Notes: generated by a model from the sequence alone, not told the origin. Shown: positions 34,030-46,091, numbered from the stretch's first letter. The stretch: 51,194 nucleotides of DNA from Candidatus Altimarinota bacterium (GCA_002749055.1 PDTW01000026.1:1-51194), one strand, 5' to 3'. A program made the numbers and translations.

Positions 34030-34353
34030 TTATGCTTCTTTCTCTAATTTGACAGCAGTTCAATAAATATATACCTCCGATGCACCAGCAGATACTGAAG
34101 ATGTTGAAAATCTAATATTTAATACTGCATTAGCTCATAGTTCTTCTGCTTGTTTAACTAATCTTTTCATTGATTCATCTCTTGATTCATCAAGTAACTC
34201 AGTATATCATTTTAATTCTCAACCAAATATATTTTTTAATCATGCCATAAAATCTCTTCATACGTGTTTAGCTCTAACTGTACTACCATTAACTAATCAA
34301 TAATGTTCTACAACTTTTGTTCAAGGAACATATTCCATATTTGAAAGTATCAT
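34030..34353 (-). CDS. YbjQ/UPF0145 family protein
   Basis: 107 residues, the normal length for the family. Signatures are PGTKVVEHYGLVNGSTVRAK at the N-terminus, the helix with ELLDESRDESMKRLVKQAEE, GANAVLNIRFSTSS and YIYGTAVKLE. The family is widely conserved with a pentameric fold but no agreed function. Start ATG 34353 was chosen because the family usually begins a few residues before the PG motif; ATG 34338 is an alternative. Confidence 0.88.
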
Positions 34354-34436
34354 ATCTTTATAAAAATTATTAAATAAATATTTGTGGGCAACAAAATATT
34401 AACATAAAAAATTAAATATGCAATTAATTTTATATC

Positions 34437-34928
34437 TTAATCCTTCCAAACTTTTAATTTCTCTACAAAATTTTTATCTGAGTTCAAAAGCTTTTTAGTT
34501 TCTTTTTTATATTTAGCAAAATTTGCTCAAGTCTCTGTAATTACTTTTTCTAAAGTATATTCATTAAACTTAATTATTTTATCAAAATGTTCATCATTAC
34601 TCTTTTTAAAAGATTCAAATGACTTAGTATAATTTTCAGATAATTTTGATAATAATTCTGATTGACCATCATACAAAGTGGATTTTAAACGAACAATCTC
34701 TTTATCAAGCTGAATATTTTTTTTATTTAGCATATAATTTTGACCATCATAAACTAAAAAAACAAAAACAGCATACAAAACCAAAAATATAGAGCTAAAC
34801 AAAAAAACTGGGATATTAAGTAATGTTGCTCAAAAAATATTAATTTCTTGTGAAGTTCATAACAAATCTATATTAACTAGCATTAAAGCTAAATAAATAA
34901 ATATTGGAAATAATAATAAAGTTTTCAT
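34437..34928 (-). CDS. Membrane protein with coiled-coil tail, 163 residues
   Basis: Two hydrophobic segments (LLLFPIFIYLALMLV and IPVFLFSSIFLVLYAVFVFLVY) form a hairpin in the first 60 residues. The remaining 100 residues are polar and helical with heptad-like spacing (LDKEIVRLKSTLYDG, SESFKKSNDEHFDK). It precedes the YbjQ pair by 83 bp and may belong to the same transcript. No family recognised. Confidence 0.7.
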
Positions 34929-35000
34929 ATTTTTATCTCTTTATATTATTAAAATAATACAAAAAGTATTATATAGTAAAGATATAAAAAACACAAATAA

Positions 35001-35036
35001 AAAAAATAAGAAAAATAAATATTTTTCTTATTTTTT
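35001..35036. terminator. Terminator hairpin downstream of the S1 gene
   Basis: AAAAAATAAGAAAAAT (35001-35016) pairs with ATTTTTCTTATTTTTT (35021-35036) around AAAT. It begins 1 bp after the S1 gene stop at 35038-35040 (minus direction). Confidence 0.65.
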
Positions 35037-35037
35037 T

Positions 35038-35307
35038 TTAAGCATTTTCTTCAGAACTAACTTCTTTCATACTTAATTGAATTTTTCAAGCTTCAAGGTC
35101 TATTCAAGTAATTTTTACTTTTATTTTTTGTCATACTTCAACTTCATCTGCAGGATTAGATATATATTTATCTGCTATTTGAGATACATGAACTAAACCA
35201 TCTTTTTTTACTCCTATATCTACAAATATTCAAAAATCTAAAATATTCTTTACTGTTCCTTCTACTACTTGACCTACCTCTAAGTCGGAAATGTTACTTG
35301 CTTCCAT
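35038..35307 (-). CDS. Stand-alone S1 RNA-binding domain protein
   Basis: 89 residues, a single S1 domain (DLEVGQVVEGTVKNILDFGI start, then LVHVSQIADKYISNP, then IQLSMKEV). The domain binds RNA or ssRNA-like ligands. It is nearly identical to the C-terminal S1 domain of the neighbouring Tex protein, at DNA as well as protein level, so it looks like a partial tandem duplication. It lies 242 bp downstream of tex, with a weakly conserved non-coding stretch between. Start ATG 35307-35305; stop TAA inside an A/T-rich terminator. Confidence 0.9.
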
Positions 35308-35549
35308 TTTATATTATTATTATTACTAAAACATGAACTAATTTTGATATAATATCTACTTAAGTCCTATTTTAAGATTATAAGTAAATAAGATAATATG
35401 CAAATAAAAAATAAAAAAAAGTCATAAAAAGTATTATCTGTACTAGAAAATAGCTAGCAGTTTCTAAAATAGTTGGCTCTGCATAAAAAGAAGAACGAGA
35501 ATTAAATAAGCTTAAGAAACATCTAAAAAACTCCAAATCTAGAAAAAAA

Positions 35550-37625
35550 TTATAAACCCTTCATACTTAATTGAATTTTTCAAGTATCCAAATCAATTTT
35601 TGTAATTTTAACTTTTACTTTTTCTCAAACCTCAACTTCATCCATAGGATTAGATATATATTTATCTGCTATTTGAGATACATGGACTAATCAATCATTT
35701 TTAACTCATATATCTACAAAAACACCAAATTGTAAAACATTTCTAACAACTCAATTTAAAACCTGTCATTCTGATAAATCTTCCATTTCTAATTTTCAAG
35801 TTACTTCAGAAACTCAATTAACTCTAACTTCTTTTCAAATATTATTAAGTGAATCAATAATAAAATCTATAGTAGTCATATTAACATCTGGATATAACTT
35901 TTTTAATTCATCAAGCTTAGTTTCATAAAGAGTAATATTATCTAAGTTTGAATTTTCTATATATTCAGCCAAAGCATATTGTTCAGGATGAATATCAGTA
36001 TTATCATACTTTTGTTTAGCACCAGGAATCCTTAGGAATCAAGCGGATTGTTCAAAAACTTTTGAAGATAAAACCTTTTTTAAATCTTTTCTTGAAGAAT
36101 ATGGCTTGTTTTTACAAATCTTTTTTGCAATAGTTTTATTTATTCAAGAAATATAATTAAGCACATAAATAGAAGCTGTATTTAGATTAACTCAAACCAT
36201 ATTAACAACATCTTCCACTGTATATCATAATTTTTCTTTAAGAACAGATTTTGACATATCATGTTGATACATTCAGACTCAAATACTTTCTGGTTCTATT
36301 TTTACTAATTCTGAAAGAGGATCTAAAAACCTTCTTCATATTGATATTGTTCACCTGTCAGTAACATCTAATTTAGGAAATTCTTCTGCTGCTATATTTG
36401 AAGCACTATAAACAGATGCTCAAGACTCATTCACAACATAAGTTGGAATATTTGTAGATTTTTTAACTATCTCAACTGTTTCATTTGATGCTGTTCAATT
36501 TCAAATAACTACAACATCCATTTTATATTCTTTAACTAAAACACTTATCTTCTTTATAGCTTCATCTTCATTGTGAATAAAAATTTTATCAAATTTTAGT
36601 GGATTTCATAAATCATCTAATAATGCAATTTTACATCAAGTTCTAAATCAAGGATCTATTGCTAATACTCTTTTTCAATATTCTGGTTTGGTTAATAAAA
36701 GATTTCATAAATTTTTTTGAAAAGTTATTATAGCCTCATCTTCTGCATTTTTTGTTAAATTATTTAAAACCTCTGTTTGAACTGATTTAAATAAAGTTTT
36801 GTATCATAATCTAATTCACTGTGTTAAAAAATCAATTGTCTCTCAAGAATTTATATAATTTTTAACCAAATAAAATGATTCCTCATCTTCTAATAATTTT
36901 AAATTTAATATTCATAATTTTTCTCATCTGTTTATAGCCAATATTTGATAAGATTTAATTTTTTTTATTCATATTTCAAAATCCTTATACAATTCAAACT
37001 TTCTTAAATTATTTTTTCAATTAAAATCTAGCTTTTCTATCATTTTATCTCATTTAATTTTTGAAACTAAAATTGCTTTTGATGATAAATAAGCAGTTAA
37101 AATATCTCTAAGCTCCAAAGAAGCAACAATTTCAGATGATATAATCTGAATAGCTCATTCTATTATTTCCTCAGGATTATAATCAATTAATAATTTCTTA
37201 AATTCCTCTCTTGTTTCTGGCTTAATATTAGATTTGATAATATCAGCAATAACTTGAAAACCTTTTTCTATTGCAATCATAGCTTTAGTCTTCTTTTTTA
37301 ACTTATAAGGTTTATAAATTTCTTCAACCAACTTTATCGTTTTAGCTCCCTCAATTTGCAAGCTTAATTCTTCAGTTAATTTTCATTGTTCTTCAATACC
37401 ATTCAATGCTGTCTGTTTAGCTTTAAAAAGTTTTTCTTCTCTTTGCTTTACTGATAAAATATTTCTAATATAATTTTCATCTAAACCTCAAGTTAATTCT
37501 TTTCTATATCTAGCTATAAATGGAACTGTTGCTCACTCACTAACTAATTTTAAAACTGATTCAACTTGGTCTTCTTTTATTTGTAATTCGCTTGATATTA
37601 ACTTTGTATAATTTGGTTCTAGCAT
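35550..37625 (-). CDS. tex: Tex-like transcription accessory protein
   Basis: 691 residues. Tex is a cytoplasmic nucleic-acid-binding protein with a helical N-terminal part, a YqgF-like nuclease-fold domain, HhH motifs and a C-terminal S1 domain. Seen are EGATVPFIARYRKELTGGLD, the YqgF-type VLAIDPGFRTGCKIALLDDL, DRGTISIGRRFLDPLSELVK, SIGVGMYQHDMSKSVLKEKL, SGINKTIAKKI (HhH), IPGAKQKYDNTDIHPEQYAL and the final S1 domain. It is involved in transcription or RNA metabolism. A strong hairpin ends 3 bp before its ATG (37629-37669), which leaves no ordinary leader. Confidence 0.95.
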
Positions 37626-37628
37626 ATG

Positions 37629-37669
37629 AAAAAATAAGATAATAAATGGAAATTATTATCTTATTTTTT
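37629..37669 (-). terminator. 16-bp hairpin directly in front of tex
   Basis: AAAAAATAAGATAATA pairs with TATTATCTTATTTTTT around AATGGAAAT. On the minus strand the last T run is followed by CAT and the tex ATG, so the structure ends 3 bp before the start. It may terminate the upstream 970-residue gene, or hide the tex start in the mRNA. Confidence 0.65.
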
Positions 37670-37703
37670 ATTTTTTTATCAAGGAAAAAATTATTTATTT
37701 TTA

Positions 37704-40616
37704 CTACTCCTTTATATCTCAATCTTTTATTACTTTTCAATTAATAGATATCAGTCATTTTGCATCAGGTTTAACTAAAATACTCTTTGATTTTATTTTC
37801 TTATCAAAAGTAATGTATAGTCAATCATTAGAAATTTTTATAATTTCTTTTCATCAAATTATATCTCATTTCTTTAGTAATCATATATTTTTGTTTCAAA
37901 TAAGTTTTATAGTATTAAATGGTTCTCATTGATTTTCATAATCAATTCAAGATTTTAATATTTTAAATGGGTTCGGTTTATAGTTTCATAATATGAAATA
38001 TTCTTTTTCTCAAGATTGAGAATTAATTATTCATAAAATTTGGTAAAACTTGTTTCTGACTGTTGTAGCTCAAATTAAATATTCTCATCAGTCAGGAGTT
38101 AAATAATCATCTTTTTGAATTCATAAAATCTGATAATTAGGAGTTCAAACAAAATAATTTTGTCAAAAAACTAACTTTCTTCATCAAACAAAAATATTAT
38201 TTCATTTATATTTTTCATTATTCACTATCAAATCTTTTAGAGAAACTCAACTATTTATTTTTTCATCAATTAATGAAGATATTTTATTAATACTACTATC
38301 AGACTTAGAATTATCAAATTCTTTAAAATATGAACTCAAAGATGAATATGCAATTGATAGTCAAACTCAAATTCATCAAAATGTAACTATAGATTTTTTA
38401 TCAATTCAATTATATAATCATAAATAAGGTAATTTAATCATTTTATTTGTAACTATTTCAATTTCTTTATATTTCTCAGGAATAACATATTTTTCTAATC
38501 ATGACTTATAATCTATAGATATGTTGAAATTAATATTATTATCTAAATCTAGAGACTGTCACTCTTTTGAAATAAATCATCATTCTTTAGTATCTAATTT
38601 TTCTTCATCTTCTGACTTTTCATTAGCTAAAAGATTGTCAAGCTTATCAATATATGAATAGTCAATATTTCATTTAATATCAAAAATCGTAGCATCATTT
38701 TCTAAGTTCTTTTTAGATAAAACTATTAATCAAGAACTTGTTTGGACTCCTCTATCTGTTGATGAAATTTTATAATTAACTATATTTTTATCATCTTTTG
38801 AATTAATATCAATTTGTTTTCAAAGATTATCATCTATCACTATCAAATTAAAATCTTTATAGCTATGAAATTTTCAATTAAAGACATAGTTAAGTAAATC
38901 TCATACCTTAACAAATCAATTTACTTTTCAATTAATGTAAGAAAATTTTGATTTTATCGTTGACTCACCAGTAAAATAAACATCAAAACTAAATTCTGAC
39001 TTTTTATAATTAGAATTTAATTCAAGAGAATCTGAGATATAACTAAAATTATAATTATCAATATAATAATCTAAAATACTCATTCTAAGCTTTATTTTCT
39101 TTGAATCCACTTCAATATTTCATTTTCAATTAACAATTTCTCATTTAAATTTAGTTCACGAGAAATCTGAATTAACATTAAATAAGCTTGATTTTTCTAT
39201 AAACTTATTTCAATTACTTTTAAACTTGATAATTCCATTATTAAAGTCAATATTCCATAAATTTATAGAATGATTTTTATATTCTACACTTATAATTTCT
39301 TTTTTTGATTTTAAAAAAAGTATTTTAAAATCTCATTTTTGTTTATCTCAAACAACTTTTATTTCATCAAAATATCATAAAAGACTACTTATATATCAAA
39401 CATTTCTTGAACATAGATTTTGCAAATCATCTACATTCACTAAATCTGCATAAAATGAATTTAAAGATACATTTCTAGTTATTGGAACTATATAATTACA
39501 TACATCTTTATTTATTTCATATTTATTTTCTTTTGTTTTTATTAATAAATAATCCAAAAACTTGTCCCTTAATATATAATTTTTTATATTAGCATCAATT
39601 CAACTTTTGACTAAGTACGAGTTTAAATTACTTGTCGATATTCACTTTATTATTCATTTTATTATATTATTTCGTCAAATTTCTCATATAGAATTGCTAA
39701 TTGACTTTCAATTATCAATAAAAACATATTTTTTATCTTTAAATATATCTTTAATTTTTGATAAAATATTTCTTGTAGTTTTTCAATTATTAATTATACC
39801 ATAAAGGTTTAATTCTCTTAAAATTAATTCATATCATTCTCAGATAAAAAAATACAATTTATCATAATCTGATACAAAATCTATATTTTTAACTATAAAT
39901 TGAGTTTTTTTATTATTAAATGAGTTTTGTCATGATACTTGTTCTAATCTTATTTGTTGTTTCAAACCTCATTCTTGAGAAATTATTTTTACATTATCTA
40001 GATTAAGAAATCACTTCAAAATTGTTTTCTTTGAGTTACTAATTTCATAATTAGATTTTAAATTAAAAGCTAGATTTAAATCATTATTCTTATTTAAGCC
40101 CTTTGGCTTATGAAATCAAGAATTATCAATAAAAATATCTTCATTTGCTGAATTACTATTATCATAAATATAAGTCTTAAAAAATTTATTATTAACAATA
40201 ATATTATCACTTGGATTTTCCTTATATAAGTAATATCAATAAGATAAAATTATTAATAAAAAAAACAAAAATGAAAACAAAATAAATCTAATTCATTTAG
40301 ATTTTTTACTTTTAACTTTTACTTTTGGCATATCTTTTTCTCAATCTAATTTATTTTCTTCTCATAAAGATGCTCATAAAGTATCATTTTCTTTTATACT
40401 TTTCTCTTCTTTAACAGAATCTGAAGATTTTTCTGGGCTAGAATTATAATCTTTTATATCTTGTTTTTCTGATAAAAAATTAGTGTCGGAATTATTTCAA
40501 ACAAGTGGAATTTCTAGCAAATTAGAGCACTTAGAACACTTCCCTTTTTTTCATGCTAATTTTTCATCAACATTAAAAACTGATTTACATTTATCACAGC
40601 TTACTTTTATACTCAT
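37704..40616 (-). CDS. Zinc-ribbon plus membrane-anchored 970-residue protein
   Basis: Start ATG 40616-40614, stop TAG 37706-37704 with TAA right after it. Residues 1-40 are a zinc-ribbon (VSCDKCKSVFNVDEKL ... KCSKCSNLLEIPL), of the MJ0042-type often seen at the N-terminus of membrane proteins. A charged acidic linker follows, then one membrane helix (GIRFILFSFLFFLLIILSYG, about residue 135), then about 800 residues outside that are Asn/Lys/Ile-rich and beta-like, without a motif I know. This is the longest non-CarB gene here. It may be a large surface or cell-envelope protein regulated through the cytoplasmic zinc ribbon. Confidence 0.75.
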
Positions 40617-40679
40617 ATTTAATATTATTTTAAACAGTATATACTATTATTATAGTCGTATTATTAAAATAAGTAAAAT

Positions 40680-40712
40680 AAAAACTTATTTTTATTGCAA
40701 AAATAAGTTTTT
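40680..40712. terminator. Terminator hairpin overlapping the end of the spermidine-synthase-like gene
   Basis: AAAAACTTATTTTT (40680-40693) pairs with AAAAATAAGTTTTT (40699-40712). The stem includes the last codons and stop of the minus-strand gene at 40692. Confidence 0.75.
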
Positions 40713-41498
40713 ATCAACATAAGTATCTTTTATAATATTTTTATCAAAAAGTATTTCTGAATTTGATACACACTCTAAATAATTATCAACATATTCTTTA
40801 CTAGTATAAAATTTAGATAAATTATATATTCACATAGAATTCGATCAATTTTCTTCTCAAACTAATAATAAAGAAAAGTACTTTCAAAAAATATATTTAA
40901 GACTCTCATGCATTTGTCTATATCTTTGTACTCTTTTTTTATCTTCATAATTATTATTTAAGAGAAATTCTGAGAAATTAATTGATAAAACTCAAGAAGA
41001 AGTTAATAAATCTTTACAATTTCTTAAAAAGTTTTCATACATAATTCAATTAGGCATTTCTCAGTCTGATAAATAACAATCAAGCAAAATTAAATCATAC
41101 TTTCTATTCTCTCATTTCAAATATGAAACTGCTTTCTCTGCACTTAGACATATTAAATCAGGAGATAAAACTTTCATATCTTTTTTAGAAATTTCTATCA
41201 TGATAGGATCTATATCAACTCAGGTGATTGAAACACCATTTATATGATCTTCTAAATATCTTGCATAAGATCATCATCATAATCACAAAATTAAAACCGA
41301 TTTTGGTATTCATTTTATAAATCATCAAAGCAAACATTTATTTATATAAGGAATATAACACTCTTTTTTATTTATATTATATCAGCTATAAATTAACTCT
41401 CTTCACTTATTTGTTTCAATATACAGCAAAATATCCCCATCAATAGAATCAACTATTATTGGAGATTTATAAAATTTTGAAATATATTTTTTCTTCAT
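40692..41498 (-). CDS. Spermidine-synthase-like methyltransferase-fold protein
   Basis: 268 residues. The SAM-type fold is seen as SVLILGLGGGSYARYL (motif I, with TGA glycines), TGVDIDPIMIEISKK (motif II), and YDLILLDCY. These match the spermidine synthase/aminopropyltransferase superfamily. The typical decarboxylated-SAM site is not clear, so it may be a methyltransferase of that fold. It follows the SSB-like gene by 2 bp. The end of the coding region lies inside a terminator hairpin. Confidence 0.75.
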
Positions 41499-41500
41499 TT

Positions 41501-41779
41501 TTAAAATGGAACATCTTCAACTGAAATATCTGAGTCAGAAGATTTTGGAGAACTTTTATTATCTGAATTTGAATTTTCTGGATTATACTCATTTAAAGTG
41601 AAATAGTGAGTATCTCAATATTGACCTGGTTCTCTTCTTTTACTCATAGTCATATTTACATAACCTTTATCATTTGCATATTGTTGTAATTTCTCAAGAT
41701 TAAAACTTATATTGAAAAATTCTCAAAATTGTCAATTTATAGCTTTACAACTAGATCAATCTATATATGTTTTTGGCAT
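41501..41779 (-). CDS. Small SSB-like protein with DNA-binding-protein type C-terminal tip
   Basis: 92 residues. The N-terminal 60 residues look beta-rich (KAINGQFGEFFNISFNLEKL, then RREPGQYGDTHYFTLNEYNP). They are followed by an acidic Ser/Asp-rich tail that ends in SVEDVPF, closely resembling the C-terminal tip (DDDIPF) of bacterial SSB proteins, which binds partner proteins of replication. I could not confirm a full OB-fold by eye. If real, it is a miniature SSB-like protein; the adjacent gene encodes a spermidine-synthase-like enzyme. Confidence 0.55.
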
Positions 41780-41911
41780 AATAATTAATTATATCTAAAA
41801 TAATATAATATATTATTATAATTTTTGAATAAAACACAAATAAAAATTCCTATATTTTTATTTCTATCCAAATAAGTCTTTTGTTAATTTCTCATTATCT
41901 GAAAAATCAAG

Positions 41912-41944
41912 AAAAGAGGTTAACTTATTCAGTTAACCTCTTTT
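41912..41944. terminator. Terminator hairpin of the carAB-CPBP-lipoprotein unit
   Basis: AAAAGAGGTTAACT (41912-41925) pairs with AGTTAACCTCTTTT (41931-41944), loop TATTC. It lies 31 bp beyond the lipoprotein stop and is followed on the minus strand by CTTG and on the plus strand by a T-run, so it may serve both directions. Confidence 0.8.
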
Positions 41945-41975
41945 TTAGAAAAGTATTTTATAAATACTTATTCTA

Positions 41976-42101
41976 TTATTTATTTTCTTCAGCAGGAGCT
42001 GGATTTTCAGTATTTTCTTTTTCTGTAGTATTATTTCAACATGAAGATAAGAAAACTAAAGAAAATAATAATAAAGATACTATAGCTAAATATTTTTTCA
42101 T
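41976..42101 (-). CDS. Small lipoprotein, 41 residues
   Basis: MKKYLAIVSLLLFSLVFLSSCG is a lipoprotein signal peptide with the lipobox LSSC; the Cys would be lipidated. The mature part is only about 20 residues, acidic and Asn/Thr/Glu-rich (NNTTEKENTENPAPAEENK). It follows the CPBP protease gene by 72 bp and is followed by a terminator. The function is unknown. Confidence 0.8.
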
Positions 42102-42173
42102 TGTATTTAAAATAATTATATAAAATGCCGAAACATTATAATAAGATTTTTTTAAAATCAAAAAAATAATTTA

Positions 42174-42833
42174 TTATATAAATAATTCATTATATCAAAT
42201 AACTAGAATAACTAAATCTACTATAATATGAAAAATATAAGCTCACCATATACCATTTGTTTTTTTGTATAACCAAGAAAAAAATAATCCTCATAAAAAT
42301 AATCAAACAAAAGCCAATAAAAGAATATATCATTGGAACCAAGTACCAAATATTGCAAAATGATATAATGAGAAAAGCAAAGAACTAAAAATATATGCAA
42401 AACTCTTAAAGTATTTTAACAAAGAGTCAAACACTATTCAACGAAAGAAAAATTCTTCTATTAATGAATTTCAAAACATTATATATGCAAATATAAAAAT
42501 AAAAGTGACTCCATTAACTCATCTTGAAGTTATAGATTCTTTTATAGATTCCCATTCTATTGAATCTTGAAGAAAATAATATGTAATTCAAATTGCAAAA
42601 GCTCATAGTATTCAGAATCATATTCAATATAAAAAACTAGATTTTGAAATAACTCAAAACTTTGAGAACTTTTTAGAAAAATATTTTAGTATAAAAATAG
42701 GCAATATAACAAACAATACTATTTTTTGTATCATTTGAATAATATATGTCGGATGAAAAATATTTTCTGACACAAAAAGTAAAAAACAAGAGAAAATTGA
42801 ATAAACAAATATTGATTTTGTAAATAATTTCAT
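42174..42833 (-). CDS. CPBP family intramembrane metalloprotease
   Basis: 219 residues, about six to seven hydrophobic segments. The family motifs are EEFFFRG (Glu126, Glu127, Arg131), LLFSLYHFAIF with the second-motif His, and AYIFHIIVDLVIL with the third-motif His. CPBP members are CAAX-protease-related membrane enzymes, some tied to bacteriocin self-protection. Two stop codons in tandem (TAA TAA) end it. It is 48 bp after carB. Confidence 0.9.
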
Positions 42834-42881
42834 AAAAATTAAATAATTATAGTTTTAAAATCTACTCCTTTTTCAGAAAGA

Positions 42882-45800
42882 TTAAAATTCATGATAACTT
42901 TCAATATCTAAACCTTCTAGTCAATTATTTGAATAAATAGATTTTACATACAAGCTAGCTACTTTTATATCATTTATCATAGGTAATCAAAGATCTATTG
43001 ACTTTCTTCTAAGAATATATCAAATCTTCTTCTTTTTCCCTTTATCATACGGAGATGGGGTATTTATAACAAAATCTATTTTTCATTTTTCCAAATATTT
43101 TACTATGTTTTTTTCTTTATCAAATTTATTCAAACGGTTTATCTTTATACCTTCTGCTTTATAAAAATCATATGTTCCTTTTGTAGCATAAATTTTATAT
43201 CACATCTCATCTAATCTTTTTGCTGCTTTTAAAAAATCTAATTTATGTCAGAAACTTCAAAGACTAAGTAAAATGTTCTTCTTAGGAATCGAGACTCAAA
43301 CAGATAAGACTGCTTTTAAAAAAGCCTGATATATATCTTTTCAAATACATCATACCTCTCATGTAGAAGCCATTTCAACTCATAATTTAGGATCTGCTCA
43401 TGCTAATCTATGAAAAGAAAATTGTGCTGCCTTTATTCATACATAATCTAAATCAAGGGTATTATAATGTCAAGATACATCTTCTCAAATTATAGCTCTA
43501 GTTGCTATATCAATAAAATTATATTTTGTAACTTTTGAGACAAAAGGAAAACTCCTTGATGCTCTAAGATTACATTCGATAACTTTTATTTGGTTTGCTC
43601 TAGCTAGAAATTGAATATTAAAAGGTCAAGTAATATGCAAGTTTTTTATTATTTTCTTAGTAATATTTTTAATTTTCCTTACTGTCTCAACATACAATCT
43701 CTGTGCAGGAAGAGCTATGGTAGCGTCTCAAGAATGAACTCAAGCATTTTCTATATGTTCTCAAATTGCATAAATGACAAGTTCTCAATCCTTAGACACT
43801 CCATCTATTTCAATTTCCTTGGCTCATTGTTCAAACTTAGAAATAACTGTGGGAAATTCTTTATTTATTTTTCAAACACTTTCTAAGAAATTTTCTAATT
43901 GTTTAGAATTCTCGCAAACTTTCATATTAGCTCAAGAAAGTACATATGATGGTCTTATTAAAACAGGATATCAAACTTTTTTTGAGAAATTTCTTGCATC
44001 TTTTATACTTGATAATTCTGCCCATATAGGTTGATCAACTCATAAAGAGTCTAATAATCCAGAAAATTTATTTCTATCTTCAGCTAAATCTATATATTTA
44101 GGATCTGTTCAAAGAACATTTATTCAAGCATTCTTCAATGCAACAGCTAAATTATTTGCTATTTGTCATCAAACTGAAACAATTACTCAAATAGGTTTTT
44201 CTATCTCACAAATATCAAGTACTTTTTCCAAACTTATTTCATCAAAATACAATTTATCACTCATCTCATAATCTGTAGAAACAGTTTCTGGATTGGAATT
44301 TAAAACAATAGTCTCATATCAATGATTTTTTAAAGTTTTTAAGGTATTTACTCAACACCAATCAAATTCTACTGAAGATCAAATTCTATATGCTCAAGAT
44401 CACAAAACCAAAATCTTTTTTGATTTCTTTTTTAATAACTTTATATCATTTTCAACTCAATGATATGTAGTATATAAATAATTAGTAAGTGCTGGAAATT
44501 CTCATGCTAATGTATCAATTTGTTTTACAATTGGTGTTATAGATTTACTAATTCTAAAATCCCTTATTTGTTTTTCAGACTTTCAAATAAGTGTAGAAAT
44601 TTGTTTATCTGAAAATCATTGTTTTTTTGATTTCTTAATTAATGAAGTTATTTTTGAAAGTTCGAAGTATTTCTCTTTTGTTAAATCTTGTCTTGTTTTT
44701 ACTATATTATAAATCTTTTGTAAGAAAAATTTATCAATATAAGTTAGAGAATGTATCTTTTCTAAAGTATATCAATCTTTAAATGCATTTACAATAGCAA
44801 AAATCCTATTAGGAGTTGGAAATTCTAATAACTTATCAATATCTTTTAACTTATCTTCATTTCAAACAAGTCAATTTACTCATATATCAAGACTTCTTAT
44901 TGCCTTTTGAAATGCTTCTTCAACATTTTTTCATATTGCCATAACTTCTCAAACTGATTTCATCTCACTTCAAATCTCTTTTTTAACTTTATCAAATTTT
45001 TCTAAATCCCATTTTGGAAATTTTATTACTACATAATCTAAACTAGGTTCAAAAAAACTTGAAGTAACCTTTGTAACTGAATTTTTAATTTGATCCAAAG
45101 TATAACCAAGTCATATTTTTGCTGCCACATAAGCCAAAGGATAACCTGTGGCTTTTGATGCTAAAGCAGAAGATCTAGATAATCTTGCATTTACCTCTAT
45201 AACTCTATACTCCATAGAGTAAGGGTCATAAGCATATTGAATATTACATTCTCATACTACTCATAACATTCTAACAGTTTTTATTGCTACATCTCTAAGT
45301 AAATGATAATCTTTATCTGAAAGAGTTTGACTTGGTGCGATAACAATACTTTCTCATGTATGAATTCACATTGGATCAAAATTCTCCATATTACATACAG
45401 TAATACAGTTATCATTTTCATCTCTGACCACCTCATATTCTAATTCTTTCCATCATTTCAAACTTTCATCTATAATAACTTGATCTGAATAAGAAAATGA
45501 TTTTTCTAACAGGGACTTTAATTCTTTATCATTTTTAGCAAATCAAGATCACAATCATCACAAAGCAAAAGCTGCTCTAACCAAAACAGGGTATCAAATC
45601 CTGTTTGCTATTTTTATAGCTTGTTTTTTTGAAGTGGCAGATTCTGATATTGCGTATTTTATTCAAACACTTTGAAGAGCTTTATTAAACTTTTTTCTAT
45701 CTTCTGTCATTTCAATTACTTCTGTTGGAGTTCATAATACTTCTACTGAATACTCTTCTAATACTCCAGCTTTTTTTAATTCTAATCAACAGTTTAAAGC

Positions 45801-46073
45801 TGTTTGTCATCAAAATGATAACATTATTCAATCTGGTCTTTCTTTCTTTATTACTTTCTCTACAAAATATGGTGTTACTGGAAGAAAATAAATACTATCA
45901 GCAAATCATGGATCTGTCTGAACTGTTGCTATGTTTGGATTTATAAGCACAGTCTTTATCCCCTCTTCTTTAACTGATTTAATTGCTTGACTTCAAGAAT
46001 AATCAAATTCTCAGGCTTCTCAAATCTTTAATGCTCAAGAACCTAAAATAAGTACTTTTTTAAACTTTTTCAT
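42882..46073 (-). CDS. carB: Carbamoyl-phosphate synthase large subunit
   Basis: 1063 residues, the usual length (E. coli 1073). It makes carbamoyl phosphate from ammonia, bicarbonate and ATP for pyrimidine and arginine synthesis. Duplicated halves are visible: LILGSGALKIGEAGEFDYSG and [20 protein letters not shown] at their starts, with ATP-grasp blocks [17 protein letters not shown] and [18 protein letters not shown], and metal sites [30 protein letters not shown] and [18 protein letters not shown]. The C-terminal allosteric domain starts near [12 protein letters not shown]. It follows carA by 18 bp. Confidence 0.97.
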
Positions 46074-46091
46074 TTGTAAAATATAAATTAA

